Below, one piece after another: positions 17,716 through 25,250 of a DNA stretch of 64,000 bases; the stretch's first letter is position 1, and each line of letters begins with the position of its first letter. Source of the stretch: Mucilaginibacter cryoferens. Lineage in GTDB: Bacteria > Bacteroidota > Bacteroidia > Sphingobacteriales > Sphingobacteriaceae. The DNA lies in contig NZ_JACHCR010000006.1 of the NCBI RefSeq assembly GCF_014205845.1, positions 124,001 through 188,000 of the forward strand, read 5' to 3'. The position numbers were made by a program, and so were the translations under genes. The notes under the pieces were generated by a model, which was not told where the DNA came from, searched no databases, and saw nothing but the letters and a program-made list of their open reading frames with translations.

Positions 17716-18453
17716 ATGGAAAGAAAAACATTTTTAACCAGCGGACTAGCTGCACTAGGCTTTGCAGCAATAGCCCCCTTTGCCAACTCCTGCAAAAAGG
17801 AAAGCACCACAACAACTACCAGCACAACTACAACCACAGGCAGCAGTTCATCAAGTGGTTCCTGTACGGCTACTTCGTCTGAAACAGCCGGGCCATATCC
17901 CACTATTACACCGTCGGGCTATGTGAGAAGCAATATTGTAGATGGCCAATCTGGCGTGCCTTTAACCATTAAGCTCACCTTTACCAATACCAATAACAGT
18001 TGCGCGGCATTAACAGGTGCATTGGTAGATATCTGGCATTGTACCGCGCTGGGCTATTATTCAGAATACACCGATACACCCGGAGGTGGCTACGCCACTG
18101 TTAATTATACCTCTTCACATTTTTTAAGGGGGAGGCAGGTTACAGATTCGGCCGGGCTGGTTACGTTTACCAGCATTTTTCCGGGCTGGTATTCTCCAAG
18201 GGCTCCGCATATTCATGTGCATGTGTACAATGCAGCCGGCACCTCTTTACTTATTACACAAGTTGCTTTCCCTACAGATGTTTGCAATACGGTTTATACT
18301 ACCGCAGCAGACTATAAGGCACGCGGTGTACAGGATACCGCTAATACGGCCGATATGGTATTCAGCGATTCGCTGGCCAATGAATTGTCTACCGTTACCG
18401 GGAGTGTTTCTGCCGGGTATGTGTTAACCATCGGCATTGGCGTTGCAGCATAA
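17716..18453 (+). CDS. Intradiol ring-cleavage dioxygenase-like exported protein
   Basis: A 245-residue exported protein. The N-terminus (MERKTFLTSGLAALGF...) ends in ANSC (Cys26), compatible with a lipoprotein signal, followed by a Ser/Thr-rich linker (about 30-50). The catalytic domain shows the non-haem Fe(III) ligands of intradiol dioxygenases: Tyr115 in DIWHCTALGYYSEY, Tyr159 in FPGWYSPRAPHIHVHV, and His165 and His167. The family cleaves catechol-type rings; exported members may act on plant-derived phenolics. It starts a three-gene unit with an unknown protein and a pirin-like protein. The unit is flanked on both sides by palindromic repeats. Confidence 0.85.
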   Translation: MERKTFLTSGLAALGFAAIAPFANSCKKESTTTTTSTTTTTGSSSSSGSCTATSSETAGPYPTITPSGYVRSNIVDGQSGVPLTIKLTFTNTNNSCAALTGALVDIWHCTALGYYSEYTDTPGGGYATVNYTSSHFLRGRQVTDSAGLVTFTSIFPGWYSPRAPHIHVHVYNAAGTSLLITQVAFPTDVCNTVYTTAADYKARGVQDTANTADMVFSDSLANELSTVTGSVSAGYVLTIGIGVAA

Positions 18454-18463
18454 TCATATAACT

Positions 18464-18982
18464 ATGTCTAAAGGAATTATTCGCTTGTTGTACCGTAAAG
18501 TGATAGACGCTACTAAAGAAAATGTATGGGAAAAGTATGTTTTTGACGCTACCTACCAGGAATACCAGATACAGGCTCAAAACTACAACCCGGATAAGAA
18601 GTATTTTACTTTTGCCGAGCTGAAACACAATGTACACAATGCAGATAAACTGCACTTTTTGGTAAGCGCGTCTGTGAATAATTACCTGAAACAATTGAAT
18701 GGAGTAGTTCCGGATATACTGAACAACCTGGGCAAGCTTTTTTTGCCGTTTAAAAACTACAGGTTCGAGATCATCGATTCAGATATCCGGGACAAATCCA
18801 AACATCGTATTGCAATAGAGTTTGTTAGTGAACCCATTACCTGGATTGAAACCATCGATAATTTGTTGCTTGCAGAAGTTGTGAGAGCCGGGTCGATTGG
18901 GGATGATGGCATTTTTACAGAAATGTTTGCCATGCAGCCTTATTTAAGTATTCACCGTTTAAAGCAGGAGCAAGGCACATGA
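18464..18982 (+). CDS. Hypothetical protein, 172 aa
   Basis: I do not recognise this protein. The frame runs without internal stops from an ATG at 18464, 10 bases after the dioxygenase stop; an earlier TTG at 18437 would overlap that gene and is less likely. There is no signal peptide, so it is probably cytoplasmic. The sequence is rich in charged and aromatic residues (YQEYQIQAQNYNPDKKYF, NYRFEIIDSDIRDK). The stop overlaps the start of the pirin-like gene by four bases (ATGA), which indicates translational coupling and a shared function. Confidence 0.7.
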   Translation: MSKGIIRLLYRKVIDATKENVWEKYVFDATYQEYQIQAQNYNPDKKYFTFAELKHNVHNADKLHFLVSASVNNYLKQLNGVVPDILNNLGKLFLPFKNYRFEIIDSDIRDKSKHRIAIEFVSEPITWIETIDNLLLAEVVRAGSIGDDGIFTEMFAMQPYLSIHRLKQEQGT

Positions 18983-19686
18983 TACAGCAATCTAAAGGGA
19001 AAATGTTTTTGGCAGATGAGCGCGGACTAAATCAGCTAGACTGGTACCGCAGCTACAATACGTTCAATTTTGGAAATTATCAGCACGTACACAAGCAGCC
19101 CGTTGGCGACTTATATGTTTTAAATGATGACACCCTGGCTGGTGGCAAAAGTATCAGCATGAGTGTAGACGAGCATTCATCAATAATACTTATCCCGGTA
19201 GTTGGGGCTATAGAATGCATGGACGATTTGGGCAACATAACCATGACCGAACCTGGCCATATACAGCTGTTAGATATGCCCGCGGGGTCCATGTTTCAGC
19301 TCAATAATACTTACGACGAAGAGCTGGTTAACTTTTTGCAGTTATGGATTAAAACCGATTCAACTGGTCATCAGGTATCTCACTTTGATCTGTTTAAGGA
19401 TAAAAATCAACTTATCAATTTCTTTGGGTTGCCGAATGCCACCGGTTACATAGGCATGTTTGATGGCCGCGCAGATGCCGTTCTCCAGGTTTCAGATAGT
19501 GAAAATCACCTGTTTGCTTTTGTAATAGATGGCGAATTTGAGGTGCAGAACAGGTTGCTACATGCCCGGGATGCACTGGTTTTGTGGGATATGCATGAAG
19601 TAGAAATGGAAGCCCTATGTAATAATGCGATAATTATGCTAATAGAGATAGGGGGCGATAAATTGGGCAACAGCTTATGGCCGTAG
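18979..19686 (+). CDS. Pirin-like bicupin protein with altered metal site
   Basis: A 235-residue protein resembling the pirin family. The N-terminal cupin shows the pirin order ERGLNQLDWYRSYNTFNFGNY ... VLNDDTLAGG, followed by a second half with a weaker cupin. In typical pirins and quercetinase-like proteins, a HPHRG-type motif provides iron ligands; here that place reads MSVDEHSS, so the site is incomplete. A non-catalytic or regulatory role is therefore possible. It overlaps the upstream unknown gene by four bases and ends a three-gene unit begun by the dioxygenase, which suggests a link to aromatic compound handling (inference). Confidence 0.75.
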   Translation: MIQQSKGKMFLADERGLNQLDWYRSYNTFNFGNYQHVHKQPVGDLYVLNDDTLAGGKSISMSVDEHSSIILIPVVGAIECMDDLGNITMTEPGHIQLLDMPAGSMFQLNNTYDEELVNFLQLWIKTDSTGHQVSHFDLFKDKNQLINFFGLPNATGYIGMFDGRADAVLQVSDSENHLFAFVIDGEFEVQNRLLHARDALVLWDMHEVEMEALCNNAIIMLIEIGGDKLGNSLWP

Positions 19687-19727
19687 CAGGTTTAAGAAGC
19701 TGTTTAAAAAGCAAAAAAGTTTCTGCC

Positions 19728-19933
19728 CCCTCAGGGTCTCTCGGAGAGGACCCTGAGGGTTCTACGGTCTGTCTCGCATAAAACGCCGCTTTGGGGTTAC
19801 GACTTACATTGTGCAACCGCTGGGTCCTCTTTGAGAGACCCCGCGGGGACAAAAGGGAGAGGAGAAATCTTTTGCACCCTACTGTACAACAAGTATTCTG
19901 TCCCCTCAGGGTCTCTCGGAGAGGACCCTGAGG
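19728..19933. repeat. Palindromic repeat cluster downstream of the pirin-like gene
   Basis: A near-identical palindrome (arms CCTCAGGGTC and GACCCTGAGG) occurs at 19729-19758 and 19904-19933. Between them, at about 19822-19850, is a degenerate copy in the opposite orientation (GGGTCCTCTTTGAGAGACCCC). The 551-base gap to the nahK-like gene otherwise holds only low-similarity repeat-like sequence and a terminator at its right end; no gene is seen. Confidence 0.75.
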
Positions 19934-20161
19934 TTCTAAACCGTTGTCAAATCGAACGAACCCGTGGGGGATTGCGTGCCGGAGGTGAGGAGAAACTATC
20001 TCTTGAGCGTAGCGAAAAATCTTCTAAAAGCGGACGCTCGACCATGCAAGGCGTCTAAGAGTTCTCACTCGTACCTCGTATCGAATGACAACTTCTTTAT
20101 TTAAAAAATTTTGCGCAGCTACTCTGCAAATCAAGGATTGCTTCGTTCGTGTTGTATATGA

Positions 20162-20203
20162 AAAATGCATACTTGTACTCAGTTACTTACAAGTATGCAT
20201 TTT
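20162..20203 (-). terminator. Terminator of the lacI/nahK unit
   Basis: A perfect 16-bp stem (AAAATGCATACTTGTA at 20162-20177 and its complement at 20188-20203) with a 10-base loop lies 34 bases downstream of the nahK-like stop codon. Read on the minus strand it is followed by a T run. It could also end transcription from the plus strand. Confidence 0.8.
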
Positions 20204-20237
20204 AAGGCGTTATTTCTACAGGGAAGTAACCGAACGG

Positions 20238-21323
20238 CTATTTTTGATTAGCATCTGCTAATAGCTCCTGATTTACGCCGGCTATCAGTAATTTAAATGC
20301 TGGCTCGGCGTTTACATATTGGGTAAGCAGCCTCAACTGGTTTTTTGCCCTGGTTAGGTTGTGGCCGGGATACTGCGCGCCGTAATAAACATCGTTATTT
20401 AAAAAATCGGTTAAAAAGCGCAGGCCCTGCATGTATATCATCAGCCTGCCCGAAAAAATGAAAAGTTGTTTTTCGGTCTCGGTAAGTATGCCGCCCATTT
20501 CAGACATATAGCCTTTGTATATCGCCCTAAAAAAGCTTTCACGTATATGAATCTTATCCAGGTCGGTTTCTTCTTCGTTGGCTGGTGATAGGTAGGTACG
20601 CATCATATCGCCCACATCACTTAAATAATAGCCCGGCATTACCGTATCCAAATCTACCAGGCAAAGCGCGGTTTGGTTATCATCAAACAACACATTGTTG
20701 ATCTTGGTATCGTGGTGTATTGTCCGCAGCGGGATCTCGTTATTGGCTACCACCTGGTTATAGGTTTGCAAAATCTGAAAATGATTATACACTTCTTTTA
20801 TTTCTGCAGAAGCCTGTTCCAGTTTACCTGGCTCGGCATTTTGTGAAGCAGCTTTAAACTGATCGAACCGTAATTTGAGGTTATGGAAATCTGATAAGGT
20901 ATATTTAAGCTTATCAATATCAAAATCATTCAATAAGTGGGTAAAGCGGCCAAATTGTATGGCGGCTTCGTAAGCTTCTTTTTCGTTCTGCAAAAAGTTT
21001 ACCGTATGCGAGCCACTGATAAACGGAAATAAACGGTAGTACTTGCCATCGGCAGATTGTACCATAAAGTCGCCCGAGGTTGTTTTTAAGGGGGCTACAA
21101 AAAGGTAATCGGGATTGTTTTGGCTCAGATATTCTTTTACCAAAGCCAGGTTATTAACTATATTATCGGGGTTTGTAAAAACGGTAGTATTAATTTGCTG
21201 AAGGATATAGGCCCTGCCATTACCATTAAGCTTATACGTATGGTTTATTAAACCGGAGCCAAAAGCCTGGATATCATTTTCAGATGCGTTTATTCCGAAG
21301 CTTTTTAGTATATCATTAAACAT
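20238..21323 (-). CDS. N-acetylhexosamine 1-kinase-like phosphotransferase (NahK-type)
   Basis: A 361-residue protein of the aminoglycoside phosphotransferase/homoserine kinase fold, resembling NahK, which phosphorylates GlcNAc and GalNAc at C1 with ATP. Visible motifs are the N-terminal nucleotide-binding part (GSGLINHTYKL, YILQQIN), the catalytic loop IHHDTKINNVLFD (Asp205) and the Mg-binding segment CLVDLDTVMPG (Asp224, Asp226). No signal peptide; cytoplasmic. It is transcribed with the LacI regulator, 81 bases downstream of it, and a CAAACGTTTG operator lies in that gap. The GH109 alpha-GalNAcase in the same regulon supports an N-acetylhexosamine substrate, but this is inference. Confidence 0.8.
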   Translation of the reverse strand: MFNDILKSFGINASENDIQAFGSGLINHTYKLNGNGRAYILQQINTTVFTNPDNIVNNLALVKEYLSQNNPDYLFVAPLKTTSGDFMVQSADGKYYRLFPFISGSHTVNFLQNEKEAYEAAIQFGRFTHLLNDFDIDKLKYTLSDFHNLKLRFDQFKAASQNAEPGKLEQASAEIKEVYNHFQILQTYNQVVANNEIPLRTIHHDTKINNVLFDDNQTALCLVDLDTVMPGYYLSDVGDMMRTYLSPANEEETDLDKIHIRESFFRAIYKGYMSEMGGILTETEKQLFIFSGRLMIYMQGLRFLTDFLNNDVYYGAQYPGHNLTRAKNQLRLLTQYVNAEPAFKLLIAGVNQELLADANQK

Positions 21324-21376
21324 ATTTTTTCTGTTGACTAACCAAACATACTTAATCGGCGAGTGAAACCGGTGCG

Positions 21377-21386
21377 CAAACGTTTG
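21377..21386. promoter_or_regulatory. LacI-type operator CAAACGTTTG, site 1 (before nahK-like gene)
   Basis: A perfect 10-bp palindrome with the C-G centre typical of LacI-family operators. It sits 54 bases upstream of the nahK-like start, between the lacI stop and nahK. On the minus strand the extended form CAAACGTTTGCG is shared with the other four sites. Confidence 0.75.
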
Positions 21387-21404
21387 AGTGTTTTTTTGTT
21401 GGGT

Positions 21405-22430
21405 TTATTTTTTATTCTCTACCAATTGCGACTCAATGATGATCTTATAATAAGCGCTTTGCTCATTGTTTCCTTTATGCTGGTGGTGCAACAGGTCCAT
21501 CAAAATATCGGTAGCTTTTTGCCCCTGCAGGTAGGGGAATTGTTCAACAGATGCCGCCGGGATGTTTTCCATATAATTTATCAAAGGTAAATTAGCATAG
21601 CTCACAAACTCCAGCTCTTTGTTTATTTTAATATTAAGTTTTTGCGCGTATTTAATAGCAAACAGTGCCACATAATCGTTAAAAGTAACAACGGCGGTAG
21701 GGCGCCTTTTATTGGCTAATAATTCATCCATCGCTTTTTTTGTACCTTCTTCGGTTAAATCGCATGATAGGATGAGCGAAGGATCGTACTTTAAGCGGTT
21801 CTTGATCATGGCCTTTATGTAGCCTTCCTTGCGTTCGCCGGTGGCCACCATGGTTTGTGGTCCGTTTATCATGCCAATGGCCCGGTGCCCTTTTTTTAAC
21901 AAATAGCTTACAGCTTCAATAGTACCAATTTCCATATTGCAGGCCACATAGTGAATATTGGGGATGGCCGGTATCCTGTCAAAAAAAACTACCGGTATAT
22001 TGTATTTTTTCAGATTTTCGAAATGAGCGAATGAAGATGTGTTTTTACCTACCGATACCAGTAAGCCATCTACCCGGTGGTTTTTCATTTTCTCTACCAG
22101 TTCTTTTTCTTTTTGCTCATCATCATGTGATTGGGCCAGCAGCACGGTATAATTCTTTTTATAAGCGGTATCTTCAATAGCGCTGATGGCCGAAGAGAAG
22201 AACGCTTCCGAAAGCTCGGGTAAAATTACACCTATGGTATGGGTTTTACCCTTTTGCAAAAATATGGCGGTTTGGTTTGGTTCGTAGCTAAGTTCATCGG
22301 CCAGTTTTCTAACTTTTGCACGGGTTGTAAGCCCGATGCTGGGATGATCATGCAAAGCCCTTGAAACTGTAGAAACCGAGATACCAAGCAGTTGCGCTAT
22401 CTCTTTAATTGTAGTTGGCTTTGATTGCAT
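21405..22430 (-). CDS. LacI family transcriptional regulator
   Basis: A 341-residue regulator. The N-terminal helix-turn-helix (TTIKEIAQLLGISVSTVSRAL, residues 6-26) is followed by the hinge region YEPNQTA and a periplasmic-binding-protein-like effector domain (IGVILPELSEAFFSSAISAIE, VDGLLVSVG, VVFFDRIP, AVVTFNDYVALFA). The probable binding sites are five CAAACGTTTG palindromes, one of them 79 bases upstream of its own start, suggesting autoregulation. Others precede the nahK-like gene, the DUF3472 gene and SusC. The effector is unknown; an amino sugar or its phosphate would fit. Confidence 0.93.
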   Translation of the reverse strand: MQSKPTTIKEIAQLLGISVSTVSRALHDHPSIGLTTRAKVRKLADELSYEPNQTAIFLQKGKTHTIGVILPELSEAFFSSAISAIEDTAYKKNYTVLLAQSHDDEQKEKELVEKMKNHRVDGLLVSVGKNTSSFAHFENLKKYNIPVVFFDRIPAIPNIHYVACNMEIGTIEAVSYLLKKGHRAIGMINGPQTMVATGERKEGYIKAMIKNRLKYDPSLILSCDLTEEGTKKAMDELLANKRRPTAVVTFNDYVALFAIKYAQKLNIKINKELEFVSYANLPLINYMENIPAASVEQFPYLQGQKATDILMDLLHHQHKGNNEQSAYYKIIIESQLVENKK

Positions 22431-22730
22431 TATGCTGGGCTATTGGTCTGTTTTATAATTTAAAGTTAGGAGATTATTACGAGATTACCGTGCTGCAAAG
22501 GCGCTTTGCAAACGTTTGCGTGTAGTTTTGGCCTGTAATGCATATAAATACAGGTACTTAATATCTAATTTCATCACAGCTACAGGATAAAGCTTTTAAT
22601 ATTGGCAAATAACCACGGGTTTAAAAGATTTTAATTTCCTCCTGGAGGAGGGGGCGATTGGAAAATAGCGTAGAAGGCATAGCACATATCAATTTATTAA
22701 TTTTTAATATTTATCAACCTAAAATAAAAT
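22431..22730. promoter_or_regulatory. Divergent promoter region between lacI and galM
   Basis: A 300-base gap between divergent genes. It contains operator site 2 near the lacI side and a small CCTCC-T-GGAGG palindrome at about 22638-22648. Promoters for both directions must lie here, but I could not fix -7/-33 elements with confidence. No gene is seen. Confidence 0.6.
22509..22518. promoter_or_regulatory. LacI-type operator CAAACGTTTG, site 2 (lacI/galM gap)
   Basis: Perfect palindrome, extended GCAAACGTTTGCG, 79 bases upstream of lacI and 213 bases upstream of galM. Placed to control lacI itself and possibly galM. Confidence 0.78.
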
Positions 22731-23804
22731 ATGAGTGTTAATACAATAACAGTAAAAAACTGGGGCATTGCCGAGAGTAAGGATATAGTACTTTACCAGT
22801 TGCAAAATAAAAACGGCATTAGCATTGCCATTACCAATTACGGCGCATCTATACAGGCTATTAATGTACCTGATAAGGATGGGAACGTGGCCGATATTAC
22901 CTTGGGTTATGATGATGTGGAAGGCTACGTGAACGATCCTTATTATACCGGAGCCATTGTAGGGCGCTTTGCCAATCGCATAGCAGGCGGCCTGGTAACA
23001 CTTGATGGCGAACAACATCAATTAACCGTAAAACCGGGGGGCTTTCATCACCATGGCGGTGCTGTTGGCTTCAACAAAAAAGTATGGCAGGCAAAGCATT
23101 TTGCGCAAAAAGATAAAACAGGGGTAACATTGGAGTATATAAGCCCCGACGGGGAAGAAGGTTTCCCCGGAGAACTTGCAACCACGGTTACTTACACCTT
23201 AAATAATAAAAATCAGCTGGTTGTTGATTTTAAAGCTAAAACCACTAAAACCACGCTGGTTAACCTTACCCAGCATGCTTATTTTAACCTGTCGGGAGTT
23301 GCCGGCTCATCAATTTTAGATCATGAGCTGATGATGCCTTTGCAAAGCTATTTGCCCGTAAACCAGATGCAGGTACCCAATGGTACGGTTACACCGGTAG
23401 ATGGCACGCCTTTCGACTTTAGAAAAGCTACAGCCATTGGCGAAAGAATAGGGCACGATAATGAGCAGCTTGTGTTAAGCGCCGGGTACGATCATTCATG
23501 GGTGATAAAAGAAACAGATTCTGCCCAGGTGCTGATGGCCGGCAGTGTTAAAGATCCCAAAAGCGGCAGGGTGCTTAACGTTTATACCACCGAACCTGCT
23601 GTACATTTATATACAGGTAATTTTATTGAAGATAATTCGCCGGGGAAAAATGGAGCAAGCTATATGCACCGGAGTGGCTTTTGCCTTGAAACACAGCACT
23701 ATCCGGATGCGCCCAACCGCGCACATTTTCCATCTACCGTGTTAAAACCGGGCGAAATTTTTACCAGCCAAACCATATTTGAATTTATAATAGCGGCCAG
23801 TTAA
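22731..23804 (+). CDS. galM: Aldose 1-epimerase (mutarotase)
   Basis: A 357-residue galactose mutarotase-like protein that interconverts alpha and beta anomers of aldoses. The beta-sandwich family motifs are present: ITNYGASIQAINVPDKDG, GRFANRI, FHHHGG (His106-108), catalytic His182 in LTQHAYFNLSG and the base Glu320 in GFCLETQHYPDAPN. There is no signal peptide, so it acts in the cytoplasm, supplying the correct anomer to a kinase such as the NahK-like protein. It is divergent from lacI and shares its control region. Confidence 0.93.
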   Translation: MSVNTITVKNWGIAESKDIVLYQLQNKNGISIAITNYGASIQAINVPDKDGNVADITLGYDDVEGYVNDPYYTGAIVGRFANRIAGGLVTLDGEQHQLTVKPGGFHHHGGAVGFNKKVWQAKHFAQKDKTGVTLEYISPDGEEGFPGELATTVTYTLNNKNQLVVDFKAKTTKTTLVNLTQHAYFNLSGVAGSSILDHELMMPLQSYLPVNQMQVPNGTVTPVDGTPFDFRKATAIGERIGHDNEQLVLSAGYDHSWVIKETDSAQVLMAGSVKDPKSGRVLNVYTTEPAVHLYTGNFIEDNSPGKNGASYMHRSGFCLETQHYPDAPNRAHFPSTVLKPGEIFTSQTIFEFIIAAS

Positions 23805-23825
23805 AGGATAATTATAGCCAGTTTT

Positions 23826-23835
23826 CAAACGTTTG
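23826..23835. promoter_or_regulatory. LacI-type operator CAAACGTTTG, site 3 (before DUF3472 gene)
   Basis: Perfect palindrome, extended CAAACGTTTGCGCTG, 81 bases upstream of the DUF5077/DUF3472 gene, in the 112-base gap after galM. Confidence 0.78.
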
Positions 23836-23916
23836 CGCTGAATTAAGGCGCTTTATTGTTCACTAAAACAGTGAATGCGAGTACTTTTATAAAACCAAAC
23901 ACTGTTATAATTAACC

Positions 23917-25227
23917 ATGAAAAAAACACGTTTTATTTATCTTTCAGTTCTGCTGCTTGGCATTACCTGTAATGTTACCCTTGCACAAGGTGTTGCTACC
24001 GGTGCGCCCAAATTGCGCCATATTATTCCGCTTGGGGGCAACGCATGGGTAAACCTGCCCGATACCATAACCGATAACGGTTTAATTAACTGGAGCAATC
24101 CAAAGGCGGTTACCAGTATTTATTTCCGGGTTTCGGTGATACAGGATCTGCAACTATCGTTAAGGTTGCGGGTGCCACAGGGGCAAAGTACTATTAAGGT
24201 AACAGCGGGTGATAACAGCATTACCAAAAAAATAAACAATACCGCGTTCGATACGGTGGCTATTGGTAAAATACATATTACCAAAGCCGGCTATGTTAAA
24301 GTAGATCTTACTGGTATCAGTAAAACAGGTGCCGCTTACGCCGATGTGAGCGACCTTATTATTCAATCTGAACAAGCAGATGCCGACCTGGCGTACGTTA
24401 AACAAGGCAGCTCGTTTCATTTTGGCAGAAGGGGGCCTTCCGTGCATCTTAATTTTACGATACCTGCGGATAAAAAAACAAACGTAAAATGGTTTTATAA
24501 CGAGATTATTGTTCCAAAAGGATTGGATGTTGTGGGTTCTTACTTTATGGCCGATGGCTTTGGCGAGGGCTACTTTGGCATGCAGGTAAATTCGCCAACA
24601 GAGCGCCGGGTACTGTTTTCTGTATGGAGCCCGTTTAATACCGAAGATCCTAAAAGTATCCCCGATAGTATGCGCATTAAAATGCTTAAAAAAGGCGAAG
24701 GCGTACACTCGGGCGAGTTTGGTAACGAAGGCTCGGGCGGGCAAAGCTATATGCACTTCCCTTGGGTAGCCGGCAAAGCTTATGCCTTTTTACTAAGCGC
24801 CGAACCCGATTCGGTTAAAAAAACAACTGTTTTTACAGCATATTTTAAAGATGTAGCTGCCGGTAAATGGCTTTTGGTGGCTAGCTTTAATCGCCCTCAA
24901 AAAGCTACCTATTTAACCCATTTATACTCATTTGTAGAGAATTTTGAACCCGATAATGGCGACAAAGTACGCAAAGCACTGTTTACCAACCAGTGGATTG
25001 CCGATAGCGGCAATAATTGGGAAGAGATAACCCAGGCCATTTATACCGGCGACGCAACTGCCAACGCAAACTTTAGAAAAGATTATGCCGGCGGAACAGA
25101 GGGGAACAAATTTTACCTGCAAAACGGTGGCTTTTTTAGCGACTATATGAAGTTGAAAGCGCCGCTAACCCGGCAGCCAGTTGGCGCAAAGCCGGTTATC
25201 GATATCAGCAAATTACCAGTTAAATAA
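23917..25227 (+). CDS. DUF5077/DUF3472 domain secreted protein
   Basis: A 436-residue secreted protein (signal peptide to VTLAQ). The N-terminal half, about 40-150, is a carbohydrate-binding-like beta-sandwich (DUF5077). The middle, about 165-350, carries the DUF3472 signature (SSFHFGRRGPSVHLNF, GSYFMADGFGEGYFGMQVN, GEFGNEGSGGQSY). The C-terminal part (FTNQWIADSGNNWEEITQA) completes the usual arrangement. These proteins occur near sulfatases and glycosidases and probably bind glycans; no catalytic residues are established. It lies 23 bases before the GH109 gene and behind a LacI-type operator. Confidence 0.83.
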   Translation: MKKTRFIYLSVLLLGITCNVTLAQGVATGAPKLRHIIPLGGNAWVNLPDTITDNGLINWSNPKAVTSIYFRVSVIQDLQLSLRLRVPQGQSTIKVTAGDNSITKKINNTAFDTVAIGKIHITKAGYVKVDLTGISKTGAAYADVSDLIIQSEQADADLAYVKQGSSFHFGRRGPSVHLNFTIPADKKTNVKWFYNEIIVPKGLDVVGSYFMADGFGEGYFGMQVNSPTERRVLFSVWSPFNTEDPKSIPDSMRIKMLKKGEGVHSGEFGNEGSGGQSYMHFPWVAGKAYAFLLSAEPDSVKKTTVFTAYFKDVAAGKWLLVASFNRPQKATYLTHLYSFVENFEPDNGDKVRKALFTNQWIADSGNNWEEITQAIYTGDATANANFRKDYAGGTEGNKFYLQNGGFFSDYMKLKAPLTRQPVGAKPVIDISKLPVK

Positions 25228-25250
25228 AAATATCAATTATACTTTATACA

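Noticed and set aside
17716..17800. Tat signal for the dioxygenase
   Set aside because: No twin-arginine pair (ERK only); a lipoprotein-type signal ending at Cys26 fits better.
19831..20058. 75-residue reading frame in the repeat cluster
   Set aside because: Translated repeat sequence (palindromes), not a gene.
24160..24756. 198-residue minus-strand reading frame opposite the DUF3472 gene
   Set aside because: It is antisense to a well-supported gene, low in typical coding features, with no family resemblance.
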